A stretch of 64,000 bases of DNA, taken from positions 1 to 64,000 of the forward strand of contig CAIJOY010000023.1 in the NCBI GenBank assembly GCA_903822425.1, written 5' to 3'. Shown here piece by piece: positions 1 through 7,289 of this stretch; positions within the stretch are counted from its first letter, which is position 1, and every line of letters starts with the position of its first letter. Source of the stretch: an uncultured Actinomycetes bacterium. GTDB lineage: Bacteria; Actinomycetota; Actinomycetes; Nanopelagicales; Nanopelagicaceae. The position numbers and the translations under genes are program-made. The notes below the pieces were generated by a model. It was not told the origin of the DNA. It did not search any database and worked only from the letters and a program-made list of their open reading frames with translations.

Positions 1-771
1 GGCTTGCATCGCGCCAATAGCCATCTCATCGGATTCACAAAAAATTGCTGTGGGCCGACTCGGGCGAGCCAGGAGTTCATCCATCGCGCGAGCTCCTCCA
101 TGCATCGTAAAATCTCCATGAACTTCTCGGCCCGGCAACCATTCGAGTTTATTTTCAGCGAGGACTTGCATAAAACCTAGGCGACGATCTTGCGGGACGC
201 TGAAATTAAACGGGTCATCTGGTCTGCCAGACATGAGAGCTATCTGCTTATGTCCTTGATTGACAAGGTGTTGCGTGGCTGTACGCGCACCGGCAACATC
301 ATCAATGGCGATGCTCGATACATTTTTATGGTGCATCCCCACTAGTGCTATCGGAATCTGTAGCGCCAACATTGATTCAAATTCTTCCTCCGTCGGAGGC
401 AGACTGATAACGATCAAAGCATCTACACGGCCTTTGAGTGCCTGATGCTGAAATAGGCGTTCACGACCTTTCATATGGCTAAAGTTGTACAGGAGTAAAT
501 CGAAACCGTGCTCACGTAATTCCTGTTCTGCACCGTTAATCACTTGGGCGAAATACCAACTCGAAATGTACGGCGCAACGATTCCTACACTCTTAGTTCT
601 TGTGTGAGGGGTTGGTCCTTTATCCGGGTCTATGAAATACCCAACTTTCTGTGCAGCTTCTTCAATCTTTTTGCGAGTGGCCGCATTAACGTGATGCATT
701 CCGCGAAGAGCACGCGAGACAGTTGCGGCTGACACGCCCGCCTCTGCCGCCACCTCTTTGATCCCAGCCAT
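1..771 (-). CDS. LacI/PurR-family transcriptional regulator, C-terminus cut by window edge
   Basis: This is a DNA-binding repressor of the LacI/GalR type, which usually controls sugar or nucleoside uptake genes in response to a small ligand. The 257 visible residues begin with the LacI helix-turn-helix (MAGIKEVAAEAGVSAATVSRAL, core GVSAATVSRAL), followed by the hinge and a periplasmic-binding-protein-like sensor domain (SVGIVAPYISSWYF near residue 60). Family members are about 330-345 residues, so some 80 residues lie beyond base 1. The ATG at 771 is preceded by a strong AGGAGG. It is divergent from the glycosylase at 892. The regulated operon is not identifiable here; self-regulation from the intergenic repeats is an inference. 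Confidence 0.93.
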   Translation of the reverse strand, partial: MAGIKEVAAEAGVSAATVSRALRGMHHVNAATRKKIEEAAQKVGYFIDPDKGPTPHTRTKSVGIVAPYISSWYFAQVINGAEQELREHGFDLLLYNFSHMKGRERLFQHQALKGRVDALIVISLPPTEEEFESMLALQIPIALVGMHHKNVSSIAIDDVAGARTATQHLVNQGHKQIALMSGRPDDPFNFSVPQDRRLGFMQVLAENKLEWLPGREVHGDFTMHGGARAMDELLARPSRPTAIFCESDEMAIGAMQA

Positions 772-801
772 GCAAAGAACCTCCTGCTTACTCTGAAAAA
801 C

Positions 802-828
802 CTGCAAAAGCATCTGCAAGGACTGCAA
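802..828. promoter_or_regulatory. Triple CTGCAA direct repeat upstream of the LacI-type gene
   Basis: CTGCAA occurs three times, at 802, 814 and 823, within the 120-bp spacer between the divergent LacI-type gene and the glycosylase gene. The spacing (12 and 9 bases) is uneven. It could be part of a regulator-binding region, but no typical LacI operator palindrome with a central CG is formed, so this is weak. Confidence 0.25.
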
Positions 829-839
829 AAATAGAGTAC

Positions 840-857
840 TTGCGGTCAAGAGCGCAA
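840..857. promoter_or_regulatory. Inverted repeat TTGCG-N8-CGCAA, possible LacI-family operator
   Basis: The arms TTGCG (840-844) and CGCAA (853-857) are perfect complements with an 8-base spacer, an 18-bp site between the LacI-type start and the glycosylase start. Its size suits a dimeric LacI-family repressor, and autoregulated LacI genes often carry their operator here. The short arms make chance occurrence quite possible. Confidence 0.3.
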
Positions 858-891
858 CAGCAAGGATCATTGCGAGGTAAGTTCACCTCCT

Positions 892-1521
892 ATGGCCCCC
901 GTTTCAGCACAAAAGATGAGGCGCGCAGTCCAGGAGATATCTGCACACGATGCCAAATTGGCCAAACATATTCAATCTCAACCGCTGTGCACTATCGGGC
1001 GAACTCCATCACCTGAAACGCATTTTGAATCTCTCGTTGCCTCTGTCATTTCTCAACAATTGGCAATCAAAGCTGCCGATACCATCCACGCACGTTTAAA
1101 AACGCTGGCTGGTGGAAAGATCACACCGCAGAAAATAGTACAACTTCAAGAAAGTGATCTCAGAAGTGCGGGTGTCTCTGGCGCAAAAATAAAGACAATT
1201 CAAGGCTTAGGCCACGCAGCTCTGACTGGAGAGGTTGCCATTAACGATTTGCACTTACTTGAGGATGATGAAGAGATATTTCGGCAATTAACTTCATTGT
1301 GGGGAATTGGACCTTGGACTGTCGATATGTTCATGATGTTCCAACTAGGGCGACTCGATATTTGGCCAACGGGAGACTTAGGTGTTCGCCGTGGATGGGA
1401 GAAAATACACTCTCTTAAAGAAGAGATTGAACCGAAGAAGTTAGAAATCATAGGTGAAAAATTTCGCCCCTACCGCAGCGTGGTTGCCTGGTATTGCTGG
1501 CGTGCTACAGATAGTAAGTAA
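892..1521 (+). CDS. DNA-3-methyladenine glycosylase II (AlkA-type, HhH-GPD)
   Basis: This base-excision repair glycosylase removes alkylated bases such as 3-methyladenine from DNA. The 209-residue protein has the helix-hairpin-helix at residues 136-143 (LWGIGPWT) and the downstream catalytic aspartate at D162 in PTGDLGVRRG, the HhH-GPD arrangement. The amino-terminal TBP-like domain of E. coli AlkA is missing, so it is a short AlkA/Mag-type enzyme. There is no Fe-S cysteine cluster as in Nth/MutY. It is divergent from the LacI-type regulator and convergent, 14 bases away, with msrAB. A GAGGT lies somewhat far (about 13 bases) upstream of the ATG. Confidence 0.88.
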   Translation: MAPVSAQKMRRAVQEISAHDAKLAKHIQSQPLCTIGRTPSPETHFESLVASVISQQLAIKAADTIHARLKTLAGGKITPQKIVQLQESDLRSAGVSGAKIKTIQGLGHAALTGEVAINDLHLLEDDEEIFRQLTSLWGIGPWTVDMFMMFQLGRLDIWPTGDLGVRRGWEKIHSLKEEIEPKKLEIIGEKFRPYRSVVAWYCWRATDSK

Positions 1522-1535
1522 GCAAAACCCAAGGA

Positions 1536-2435
1536 CTACTTTGGCTCCAAAATCATCGCAACAGAATTAATGCACCAGCGCTGATCAGTGGGAACGTCGT
1601 AACCTTCACCTTCGAAAACATGACCTAAATGTGAATCACAGTGAGAGCAACGCACCTCAGTTCGCACGCGTGGAGCTAAAGAGTGATCTTCAACCAAAGT
1701 GACTGCATCGGCTTGGGTGGGGGCATAGAAGGAAGGCCAACCACAACCTGAATGAAACTTCGTTTCACTTCGGAAGAGCTCTGAGTGACAGGCTTTACAC
1801 TTATAGACTCCGAGTGTTTCGGTGTCGACATATTCACCAGTAAATGGACGCTCCGTGGCGGCCTCTCGCAAGACGCTAAAAGAGAGCGGATCTAAACGAT
1901 TTCGAAGCTCACTTTCATCGATTCCCGATGGAAAGGCAATGCCAGTGTTGGAATGGCAATCGTAACCATCAGGATTCTTCTCAAGATATCTCTGGTGGTA
2001 CTCCTCGGCCGGCCAGAATTGCACTCCATCAGAACTAAGAATTTCGGTAACGATTGGCCCGTAATCTGAACTAGAAATAGCCTTTTGATAAATATCTTTG
2101 GAGGCGAGCGCCTCGCGTAATTGTTGGGAGTTTGTTGTATAGATAACGCTGCGATATTGAGAGCCAATGTCATTTCCCTGTGAATTCAAAGTCGTGGGAT
2201 CGTGCATAGTCCAAAACTCTTTGAGAAGGTCCTGATACGCAATAAGTTTTGGATCAAAATCAACACGCACCATCTCTGCATGAGCAGTTTCACCAGTGCA
2301 CACTTGCTTATATGTGGGTGTTGAAGTGGTACCACCCATATAACCCACTTCAGTTTTTAGCACACCATTGAGTTGCCAAAAACGACGTTCAGCACCCCAA
2401 AAACAACCCGTTGCAAAAAATGCGCTCTCAGACAT
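1536..2435 (-). CDS. msrAB: Bifunctional peptide-methionine sulfoxide reductase MsrA/MsrB
   Basis: The protein repairs both stereoisomers of methionine sulfoxide. The MsrA domain (residues 1 to about 160) carries the catalytic Cys11 in GCFWG. The MsrB domain (about 170-299) has two zinc-binding CxxC pairs (CKAC, CSHC) and the catalytic cysteine in RWCINS (C288). The A-then-B fusion with one start is a known arrangement. It is cytoplasmic, with no signal peptide. The gene is single, convergent with the glycosylase and divergent from tRNA-Arg. It fits with the other redox functions in the window (WhiB proteins, MshB). Confidence 0.96.
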   Translation of the reverse strand: MSESAFFATGCFWGAERRFWQLNGVLKTEVGYMGGTTSTPTYKQVCTGETAHAEMVRVDFDPKLIAYQDLLKEFWTMHDPTTLNSQGNDIGSQYRSVIYTTNSQQLREALASKDIYQKAISSSDYGPIVTEILSSDGVQFWPAEEYHQRYLEKNPDGYDCHSNTGIAFPSGIDESELRNRLDPLSFSVLREAATERPFTGEYVDTETLGVYKCKACHSELFRSETKFHSGCGWPSFYAPTQADAVTLVEDHSLAPRVRTEVRCSHCDSHLGHVFEGEGYDVPTDQRWCINSVAMILEPK

Positions 2436-2499
2436 GAGCGTATTCTCGCAGTGATGCGAGTTTTGTGCACGCGCTGATAACCTTGCATCTGACCCTTGC

Positions 2500-2571
2500 G
2501 CCCCCGTAGCTCAGGGGATAGAGCACCGCCCTCCGGAGGCGGGTGCGCAGGTTCGATTCCTGCCGGGGGCA
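2500..2571 (+). tRNA. tRNA-Arg (anticodon CCG)
   Basis: A complete cloverleaf can be folded. The acceptor stem pairs GCCCCCG (2500-2506) with CGGGGGC (2564-2570), with discriminator A2571. The anticodon stem CCGCC/GGCGG encloses the loop CTCCGGA, giving anticodon CCG at 2533-2535, which reads the arginine codon CGG. The T arm is GCAGG-TTCGATT-CCTGC. No CCA is encoded at the 3' end, so it must be added after transcription. Confidence 0.96.
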
Positions 2572-2772
2572 CAACTTTTGCGAAAAGGCGAGAAAGATCA
2601 CTCTTAATTGAGAAAATTGCTACCTCTGCATCCTTGTTAATGGGTGCGATAACAGGGAGAATGAGCGCCTTGGAAGGCGCATTGCTCCTACATGAACCTC
2701 CAGTTGTGGCGTTATTGAATGTAAAGCCTTGTTCTCAAAGATCGACGAATTTATGCGAAAGGTGGGTGCGGT

Positions 2773-3045
2773 ATGGATTGGCGACATCAATCTGCTTGCC
2801 GCGACGAGGATCCCGAGCTCTTCTTCCCAGTGGGCAATACCGGGCCTGCGATCACTCAGATTGAAGAAGCAAAGAAAGTTTGTAATCGCTGCATCGTCAA
2901 AGATCCGTGTTTAGCGTGGGCGCTAGAAAGTGGTCAAGATGCAGGAGTCTGGGGCGGATTATCCGAAGATGAGCGACGTGCACTTAAGCGCCGTGCTGCA
3001 CGTAATCGTGCACGCCTGATGGAGCAAAACCAAAATAGTTTTTAA
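2773..3045 (+). CDS. whiB1: WhiB-family iron-sulfur transcription factor, WhiB1-like
   Basis: WhiB proteins are actinobacterial [4Fe-4S] regulators that bind the primary sigma factor and sense redox state or nitric oxide. The 90 residues contain the four cluster cysteines C9, C37, C40 and C46 (C-x27-C-x2-C-x5-C), the GVWGG turn at 58-62 and a basic tail (SEDERRALKRRAARNRAR). The start MDWRH...CRDEDPELFFPVGN is the WhiB1-type amino terminus. The gene is followed convergently by pdtaS, the same neighbour as in mycobacteria (from memory), which supports orthology. A GGTGGG element precedes the ATG. Several longer reading frames here are shadows. Confidence 0.95.
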   Translation: MDWRHQSACRDEDPELFFPVGNTGPAITQIEEAKKVCNRCIVKDPCLAWALESGQDAGVWGGLSEDERRALKRRAARNRARLMEQNQNSF

Positions 3046-3059
3046 CCCTGAGCCCAGAA

Positions 3060-4529
3060 TTACAGTGGGAAAGTTACTATCGCTTGAGTTCCAGATGGCT
3101 GCGTCTCTAATGAGAGTTCTCCGTGTAGCTCATTTTCAGTTAAAGTCCGAACTATTTGCAATCCCAAATTCGATGACGCATCTATCTGGAAGCCAGCGGG
3201 CAAACCCACCCCGTCATCCCCCACGGTAATGCTGATGCGCTGAGGATCTCGCGCAATCGTAATCTGTAACTGGCTCCCTTTTTCGGAAAGGCCGTGCTCT
3301 AGCGCATTATGAATTAATTCAGTCACCACTAGGGCCAAGGGCGTCGCCAAGCGCGGCTCCAGCGTTCCGGCTAATCCCACTCGAACGATCGCGATCTCAC
3401 TCATTCGTGGGCTCAGTTCAAGTGCGTTAGTCACTAAGCGATCAAGTACTTCATCAAATGCCACTGACTCCTCTGAACTATTGGAGAGGGTTTCATGAAC
3501 AAGAGCTATCGAGGCAATTCGGCGAACTGCTTCCTCTAGTGCATTTCGAGCACTGGAATCTTCTATCCTTCGTGATTGCAATCTGAGCAACGCTGAAACC
3601 GTTTGCAAATTATTCTTCACTCGATGGTGAATTTCTCTAATCGTCGCATCCTTTGTTACAAGGGCCCGATCTCGACGCCGCAATTCTGTAACGTTATGAA
3701 GGAGAACGAGAGCACCGATCCGATCTCCGCCTTGAATTAAAGGCATTACCAGCAGGTCAATCGTTCCGCCCGAATTTTCACATTCCACGCGTTTGAGAGC
3801 TTTACCACTCAGTGCACTCCGAGTACCTTCTTCATGAGCATCACTTCGCGGATGGGCAATCGTGTCGGCAACTTCACCTAGTGAAAAACTCTCGAGTTCT
3901 TGGGCCCATCCAAGTCGGCTAAATGCAGAGCGTGCATTTGGACTTGCATAAGAAATCGCTCCGTTTACATCCAAACGAATCAGTCCATCTCCCGCGCGAG
4001 GCAGTGGATCAAATAACGAACCGGCATTGGCATATGGGAAAGTTCCTTCAGCCACCATGCGATAAAGAATGTTAGCAACTTCACGGTAATTAAGTTCTAA
4101 CCGACTAGGAGATCGCATTAATTCTGCATTTCGGTGGCGCGAAATAACTCCAATAACCAAACCATCAGAAACAACCGGAATAGTTTCTTCCTTGATCATT
4201 ATTTCGCCGATTTTTTCTGGATCAGAGTCACGAATAATTTCAGCATTCGAAAGTGCGCCATCTATCCGTGCTCTACTCCCCCAGGCAATTTCATCGCCAA
4301 TAACATCGTGTGCGAAGACCGTTGCTGCTGTCGTAGGCCGAATATGCGCTACTGCAATATGACCTGTTGGCCAGCTTTTTACATCTTTGCGGATAGGAAC
4401 CCAAAGGATGAGATCAGCAAATGATAGATCTGCAAGCATCTGCCAATCTGCAGTAAGTTCATGGAGGCGATGTATTTGTGCTTGCGATAAAGGGCTTCGA
4501 CCCTCAGTAAGTTTCTCTAGTGTTGGCAT
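3060..4529 (-). CDS. pdtaS: PdtaS-like sensor histidine kinase (HisKA_2)
   Basis: A soluble sensor kinase of 489 residues without transmembrane segments. The amino-terminal part (about 1-160) looks like the GAF-type domain of PdtaS, followed by a PAS domain (about 175-285). The HisKA_2 box REIHHRVKNNLQ has the phospho-acceptor histidine at 301 or 302. The ATPase domain has an N box (TELIHNALEHG) and G boxes (GDDGVGLP, NLGLQIV). In mycobacteria PdtaS phosphorylates PdtaR, an ANTAR antiterminator that acts on RNA. No PdtaR is visible in this window. It lies convergent to whiB1 and 15 bases downstream of a small conserved gene. Confidence 0.9.
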   Translation of the reverse strand: MPTLEKLTEGRSPLSQAQIHRLHELTADWQMLADLSFADLILWVPIRKDVKSWPTGHIAVAHIRPTTAATVFAHDVIGDEIAWGSRARIDGALSNAEIIRDSDPEKIGEIMIKEETIPVVSDGLVIGVISRHRNAELMRSPSRLELNYREVANILYRMVAEGTFPYANAGSLFDPLPRAGDGLIRLDVNGAISYASPNARSAFSRLGWAQELESFSLGEVADTIAHPRSDAHEEGTRSALSGKALKRVECENSGGTIDLLVMPLIQGGDRIGALVLLHNVTELRRRDRALVTKDATIREIHHRVKNNLQTVSALLRLQSRRIEDSSARNALEEAVRRIASIALVHETLSNSSEESVAFDEVLDRLVTNALELSPRMSEIAIVRVGLAGTLEPRLATPLALVVTELIHNALEHGLSEKGSQLQITIARDPQRISITVGDDGVGLPAGFQIDASSNLGLQIVRTLTENELHGELSLETQPSGTQAIVTFPL

Positions 4530-4544
4530 CTGAAAGTCTTTTCC

Positions 4545-4934
4545 TTAAGCCAGCCATTGGCCAAGATGGTCGGCAATTTCTTGGCTCGCAAACCAGGTGA
4601 GCTCGTCTTCTTCAGATTCTGAGACTAGAAGGGACTCAACTTGTGTCCATAATATTGGTGAGAGAAGTTCAATTTCTGCGCCCGACTCTGATCCCGTTTG
4701 AGCGCTGGTTAAATCAACGGCTAGAACAAATCCTAAAGGATTGGCGATCTTCTGTAACTGACGAGATTGCGCTGAAGCAAGCAAAGAAAGTTCGAACTCA
4801 CGCTCTTCTTCATCCACGTCAGGAAACTCTTCAAAAAAATAGCGAGTTGTCACAAAAGCATGTGGAGAGAGAAAACTTCCTTGCTCGAGGAACTCACTGA
4901 GAACCTGTGGCGTAACGGCTAGGTATCCTCGCAT
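4545..4934 (-). CDS. Small conserved actinobacterial protein (DUF6912-like)
   Basis: A 129-residue acidic protein of unknown function, starting MRGYLAVTPQVLSEFLEQG, with no signal peptide and no obvious catalytic motif. The start MR-x-Y-(L/V)-x-x-T, the internal AVTT/FVTT-type segment and the EEE(R/L)EFE stretch match my memory of the DUF6912 family, which is found next to SAF/ParA-like genes in actinobacteria. That assignment is tentative. It lies between the CpaE-like gene (19 bases upstream) and pdtaS (15 bases downstream) on the same strand, so co-transcription is likely. Confidence 0.7.
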   Translation of the reverse strand: MRGYLAVTPQVLSEFLEQGSFLSPHAFVTTRYFFEEFPDVDEEEREFELSLLASAQSRQLQKIANPLGFVLAVDLTSAQTGSESGAEIELLSPILWTQVESLLVSESEEDELTWFASQEIADHLGQWLA

Positions 4935-4953
4935 CCCCTAAGGGTATAAGAGA

Positions 4954-6054
4954 TTAGCCCTTGAGTTCGACCGCAAACTTGGCTATAGCTTTTCGCAGAA
5001 CTGAGCGGTCATCAATTTCTACAAGGGTGGCGTGATCTGCTTGTGCTTTGGTGACTGCTCGAAGATCTCGTGGAAGGGTGAAGATTCGTTCCGGACGTAG
5101 GACGGCAATTGCGGCCAGGAAAGCGCTTTCCAACTCGCCTTCCTTGCGGCTGGCAGATTTCATATTGAGCAAAACACTAACTTTTGCCCTCATCGCTAAT
5201 GCAGAAAAAGCGGTAACAAGATCTTTCAAACGATGAATTCCGATCGCATCGGCTCTGCCAATAAGTATCAACTCATCGGCGGTGTCGCACGACCAATGAG
5301 TAATGGCAGCAGTCCATCGCCTATCGGTTAAAGAATCTGCAACTTTTTCTATGGACCCCAAATCGATGATTATCAAATCAAATTCCTGCATCGCGCGTTC
5401 CATTTGTGTGCTGAGGCTCTGTGTGCGCTCTTGAGTAATCTCTCCCGCACTTAGGTGTGTTGCAATTATTTGCCAGGGTTCTCCTTCTTGCATGTTGCGT
5501 AATGCAAGCAAGGGGGCAATGGATGGGCGGCGCACATCTCCATCTAACAAAAGCACATCACGACCTAGCAAACTTGCCTCCATAGCAACATTAATTGCAA
5601 CTGTGCTGCACCCCGATGAGGTTGAGACACCGGCAAGAGCGATTACTTGCGCACGCCGGTGTGCTGAGGTTGGAAGCCGAGATTCACGAATCATCGGCGC
5701 GCGCAGTACACCTCGAACAATAGAGATCAGTTCTGTCGCATCTTGTGGCATTGAAAGGATCCCAGGGAAGTCGCTAGCGTCATTGTGATGTTGGGTAAAG
5801 CCGATTACTTGCCGCAGTTTTCTCCCATATTCTTGCAGCTTTTCAGGAGTGATACCGGAAAGATCTGGTGAGTAGATCAGAAGGGAGTTCTTGGCTACTT
5901 CTGCATTAGCCTGGATATATAGGATAAGTGATTCAACATTAATGGCACGGTATATGACACTCCAACCTTGCGAGTACAGAGTTCCCGCGACAAAACTTTC
6001 TGATTCAGAATTTGTAATTGCTGTAATAACTACAGGAAGTTCTATCTCAGCCAT
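4954..6054 (-). CDS. CpaE/MinD-like P-loop protein with a degenerate Walker A
   Basis: A 366-residue protein with an amino-terminal receiver-like region (about 1-115) followed by a ParA/MinD/CpaE-type domain beginning near 135. The nucleotide-binding loop reads AGVSTSSGCSTVAINVA (141-157), so both the signature lysine and the P-loop lysine of MinD are missing. The A' aspartate remains in VLLLDGD (171). CpaE proteins of Tad pilus systems localise the machinery and often have atypical loops. The start overlaps the upstream SAF gene by 8 bases, so the two are coupled. No TadA, TadB/C or pilin gene is visible nearby, so the pilus role is unproven. Confidence 0.72.
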   Translation of the reverse strand: MAEIELPVVITAITNSESESFVAGTLYSQGWSVIYRAINVESLILYIQANAEVAKNSLLIYSPDLSGITPEKLQEYGRKLRQVIGFTQHHNDASDFPGILSMPQDATELISIVRGVLRAPMIRESRLPTSAHRRAQVIALAGVSTSSGCSTVAINVAMEASLLGRDVLLLDGDVRRPSIAPLLALRNMQEGEPWQIIATHLSAGEITQERTQSLSTQMERAMQEFDLIIIDLGSIEKVADSLTDRRWTAAITHWSCDTADELILIGRADAIGIHRLKDLVTAFSALAMRAKVSVLLNMKSASRKEGELESAFLAAIAVLRPERIFTLPRDLRAVTKAQADHATLVEIDDRSVLRKAIAKFAVELKG

Positions 6055-6646
6055 TCAAACTCACCACAACTACACGGCCCGTAGACGTGGCTTCAAGAAC
6101 TTGAAGAACTCTCTTTTCATTGATAGCAATTGTCATGGAAAGATCACCTCCGAGATTTGCACCTTTTCTATCAATCCCAAGAATGTAGGCGTGTGCTAAA
6201 AGCAAAGTAGGGGGACCAATATCTGTATTCAATCTGGCATCACCAACGTGATAGAGGTTAATCAGCGCGCCTGCTTCGAGATTAATGGGGATATCTGATG
6301 CATGCACACTGATAGGTACCGAGGTAGTCTCTAGAACTTGCAGATCATTGCTCAGAGCTGAAACGGGAATCAATTCACCTGATTGAATGCTGCGAATCAC
6401 AATCGTGCCTTCTAAATTTTCCCCGGCGTTTACATAGTCAGAATTTCCATCCGGGAGAGATACACGAACAGCGGCAAGATCTCCCATTGTGATGATGTGA
6501 CCTGGGGGAAGGTTTTGGACCCCGCTCCACATCATGACCGTTCGATTAGACAAACTTGATAGCACAAATGCAGATATGAACGATGCGCTAATTAACGCAA
6601 TCGCAGTAACGAGTCGAGTCCGAGTTCTTCTTTTATACATTGTCAT
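6047..6646 (-). CDS. SAF-domain membrane-anchored protein (CpaB/RcpC-like)
   Basis: A 199-residue protein with a basic amino terminus (MYKRRTRTR), one transmembrane segment (about 12-32) and an extracytoplasmic SAF domain (about 43-105; NLPPGHIITMGDLAAV and GTIVIRSIQSGELI are typical). SAF domains occur in CpaB/RcpC pilus assembly proteins and in FlgA-like chaperones. It overlaps the CpaE-like gene by 8 bases, giving the CpaB-CpaE pairing seen in Tad/Flp loci but without the rest of such a locus. Function beyond an envelope role is inference. The 125-bp spacer to the divergent gene at 6772 probably holds its promoter. Confidence 0.75.
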   Translation of the reverse strand: MTMYKRRTRTRLVTAIALISASFISAFVLSSLSNRTVMMWSGVQNLPPGHIITMGDLAAVRVSLPDGNSDYVNAGENLEGTIVIRSIQSGELIPVSALSNDLQVLETTSVPISVHASDIPINLEAGALINLYHVGDARLNTDIGPPTLLLAHAYILGIDRKGANLGGDLSMTIAINEKRVLQVLEATSTGRVVVVSLNG

Positions 6647-6771
6647 AGTGAGTAACTAAAGAAGGTGAGGACAAATAATTCATTTGCCAATCCACAGTCA
6701 TCCGAAGGGATGAGTTAAACCTCCACTACTAGGGCGAGGCATTCTCCGGGCGCCAACGCAACAGTTGGGAT

Positions 6772-7284
6772 ATGACCACTTCTGCAAGAACTCTCCGAAC
6801 AATTTCACTACTACCAGTTTCCAGTATCGAGCCTGAACTTTGGGCCCACCCCATGCTTGCGCTCTACCGCCCAGATGAAGTTTCTGTTTTTGAAAGAAAA
6901 CCCTTGCTCTATGCAGTGCCTACTCGATTTAATGAAGAGTATGACCCTGATTTTTCTCCGCAGCCAACTTCAGCAAGTGAATTACCAGACATCGCTCAAT
7001 GGGCGCTGAAATTTGGAACAAGCGTTTTAGAAATATGGGCCGGCAAACGCCAACCTGCTCAACTTGCTCGGTGGTGTCACCGTGGAATTTATCCCGACCT
7101 TGTTAAAGCAGTAGGTTCTGAAAGTCACGTAGGCAAAATTCGCAAGTTACATCAAACTCAGCCACTTGATGGAATCTGCGAAACGATGATCACCGTTCGA
7201 TTTGAAGATCGCATACGAGCTCTAGTAATACGCTTTGAAGGAGTCGACCATCGGTGGCTTTGTACATGTCTGACCCTGCTTTAA
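6772..7284 (+). CDS. Rv3235-family protein (DUF6459-like)
   Basis: A 170-residue cytoplasmic protein of unknown function. Its pattern of a hydrophobic helix with EIWAGKRQPAQLARW, followed by a carboxy-terminal beta-rich part ending in RIRALVIRFEGVDHRWLCTCLTLL, resembles the actinobacterial Rv3235/DUF6459 family, which is found near secA in other genomes. The amino-terminal 80 residues are proline-rich and probably disordered. It is divergent from the SAF gene and ends 5 bases from the convergent secA stop. No enzymatic motif is visible. Confidence 0.7.
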   Translation: MTTSARTLRTISLLPVSSIEPELWAHPMLALYRPDEVSVFERKPLLYAVPTRFNEEYDPDFSPQPTSASELPDIAQWALKFGTSVLEIWAGKRQPAQLARWCHRGIYPDLVKAVGSESHVGKIRKLHQTQPLDGICETMITVRFEDRIRALVIRFEGVDHRWLCTCLTLL

Positions 7285-7289
7285 AAGTG

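Noticed and set aside
802-828. CRISPR-like or other repeat array
   Set aside because: Only three 6-base copies with uneven spacing; far too short for a repeat-spacer array. No CRISPR or cas gene was seen in the window.
2575-2592. Terminator after tRNA-Arg (CTTTT-GCG-AAAAG)
   Set aside because: Only a 5-bp A/T-rich stem and no following T tract.
2496-2864. 122-codon frame spanning tRNA-Arg and the whiB1 start
   Set aside because: It overlaps a complete tRNA and whiB1 in another frame, and its sequence has no recognisable domain.
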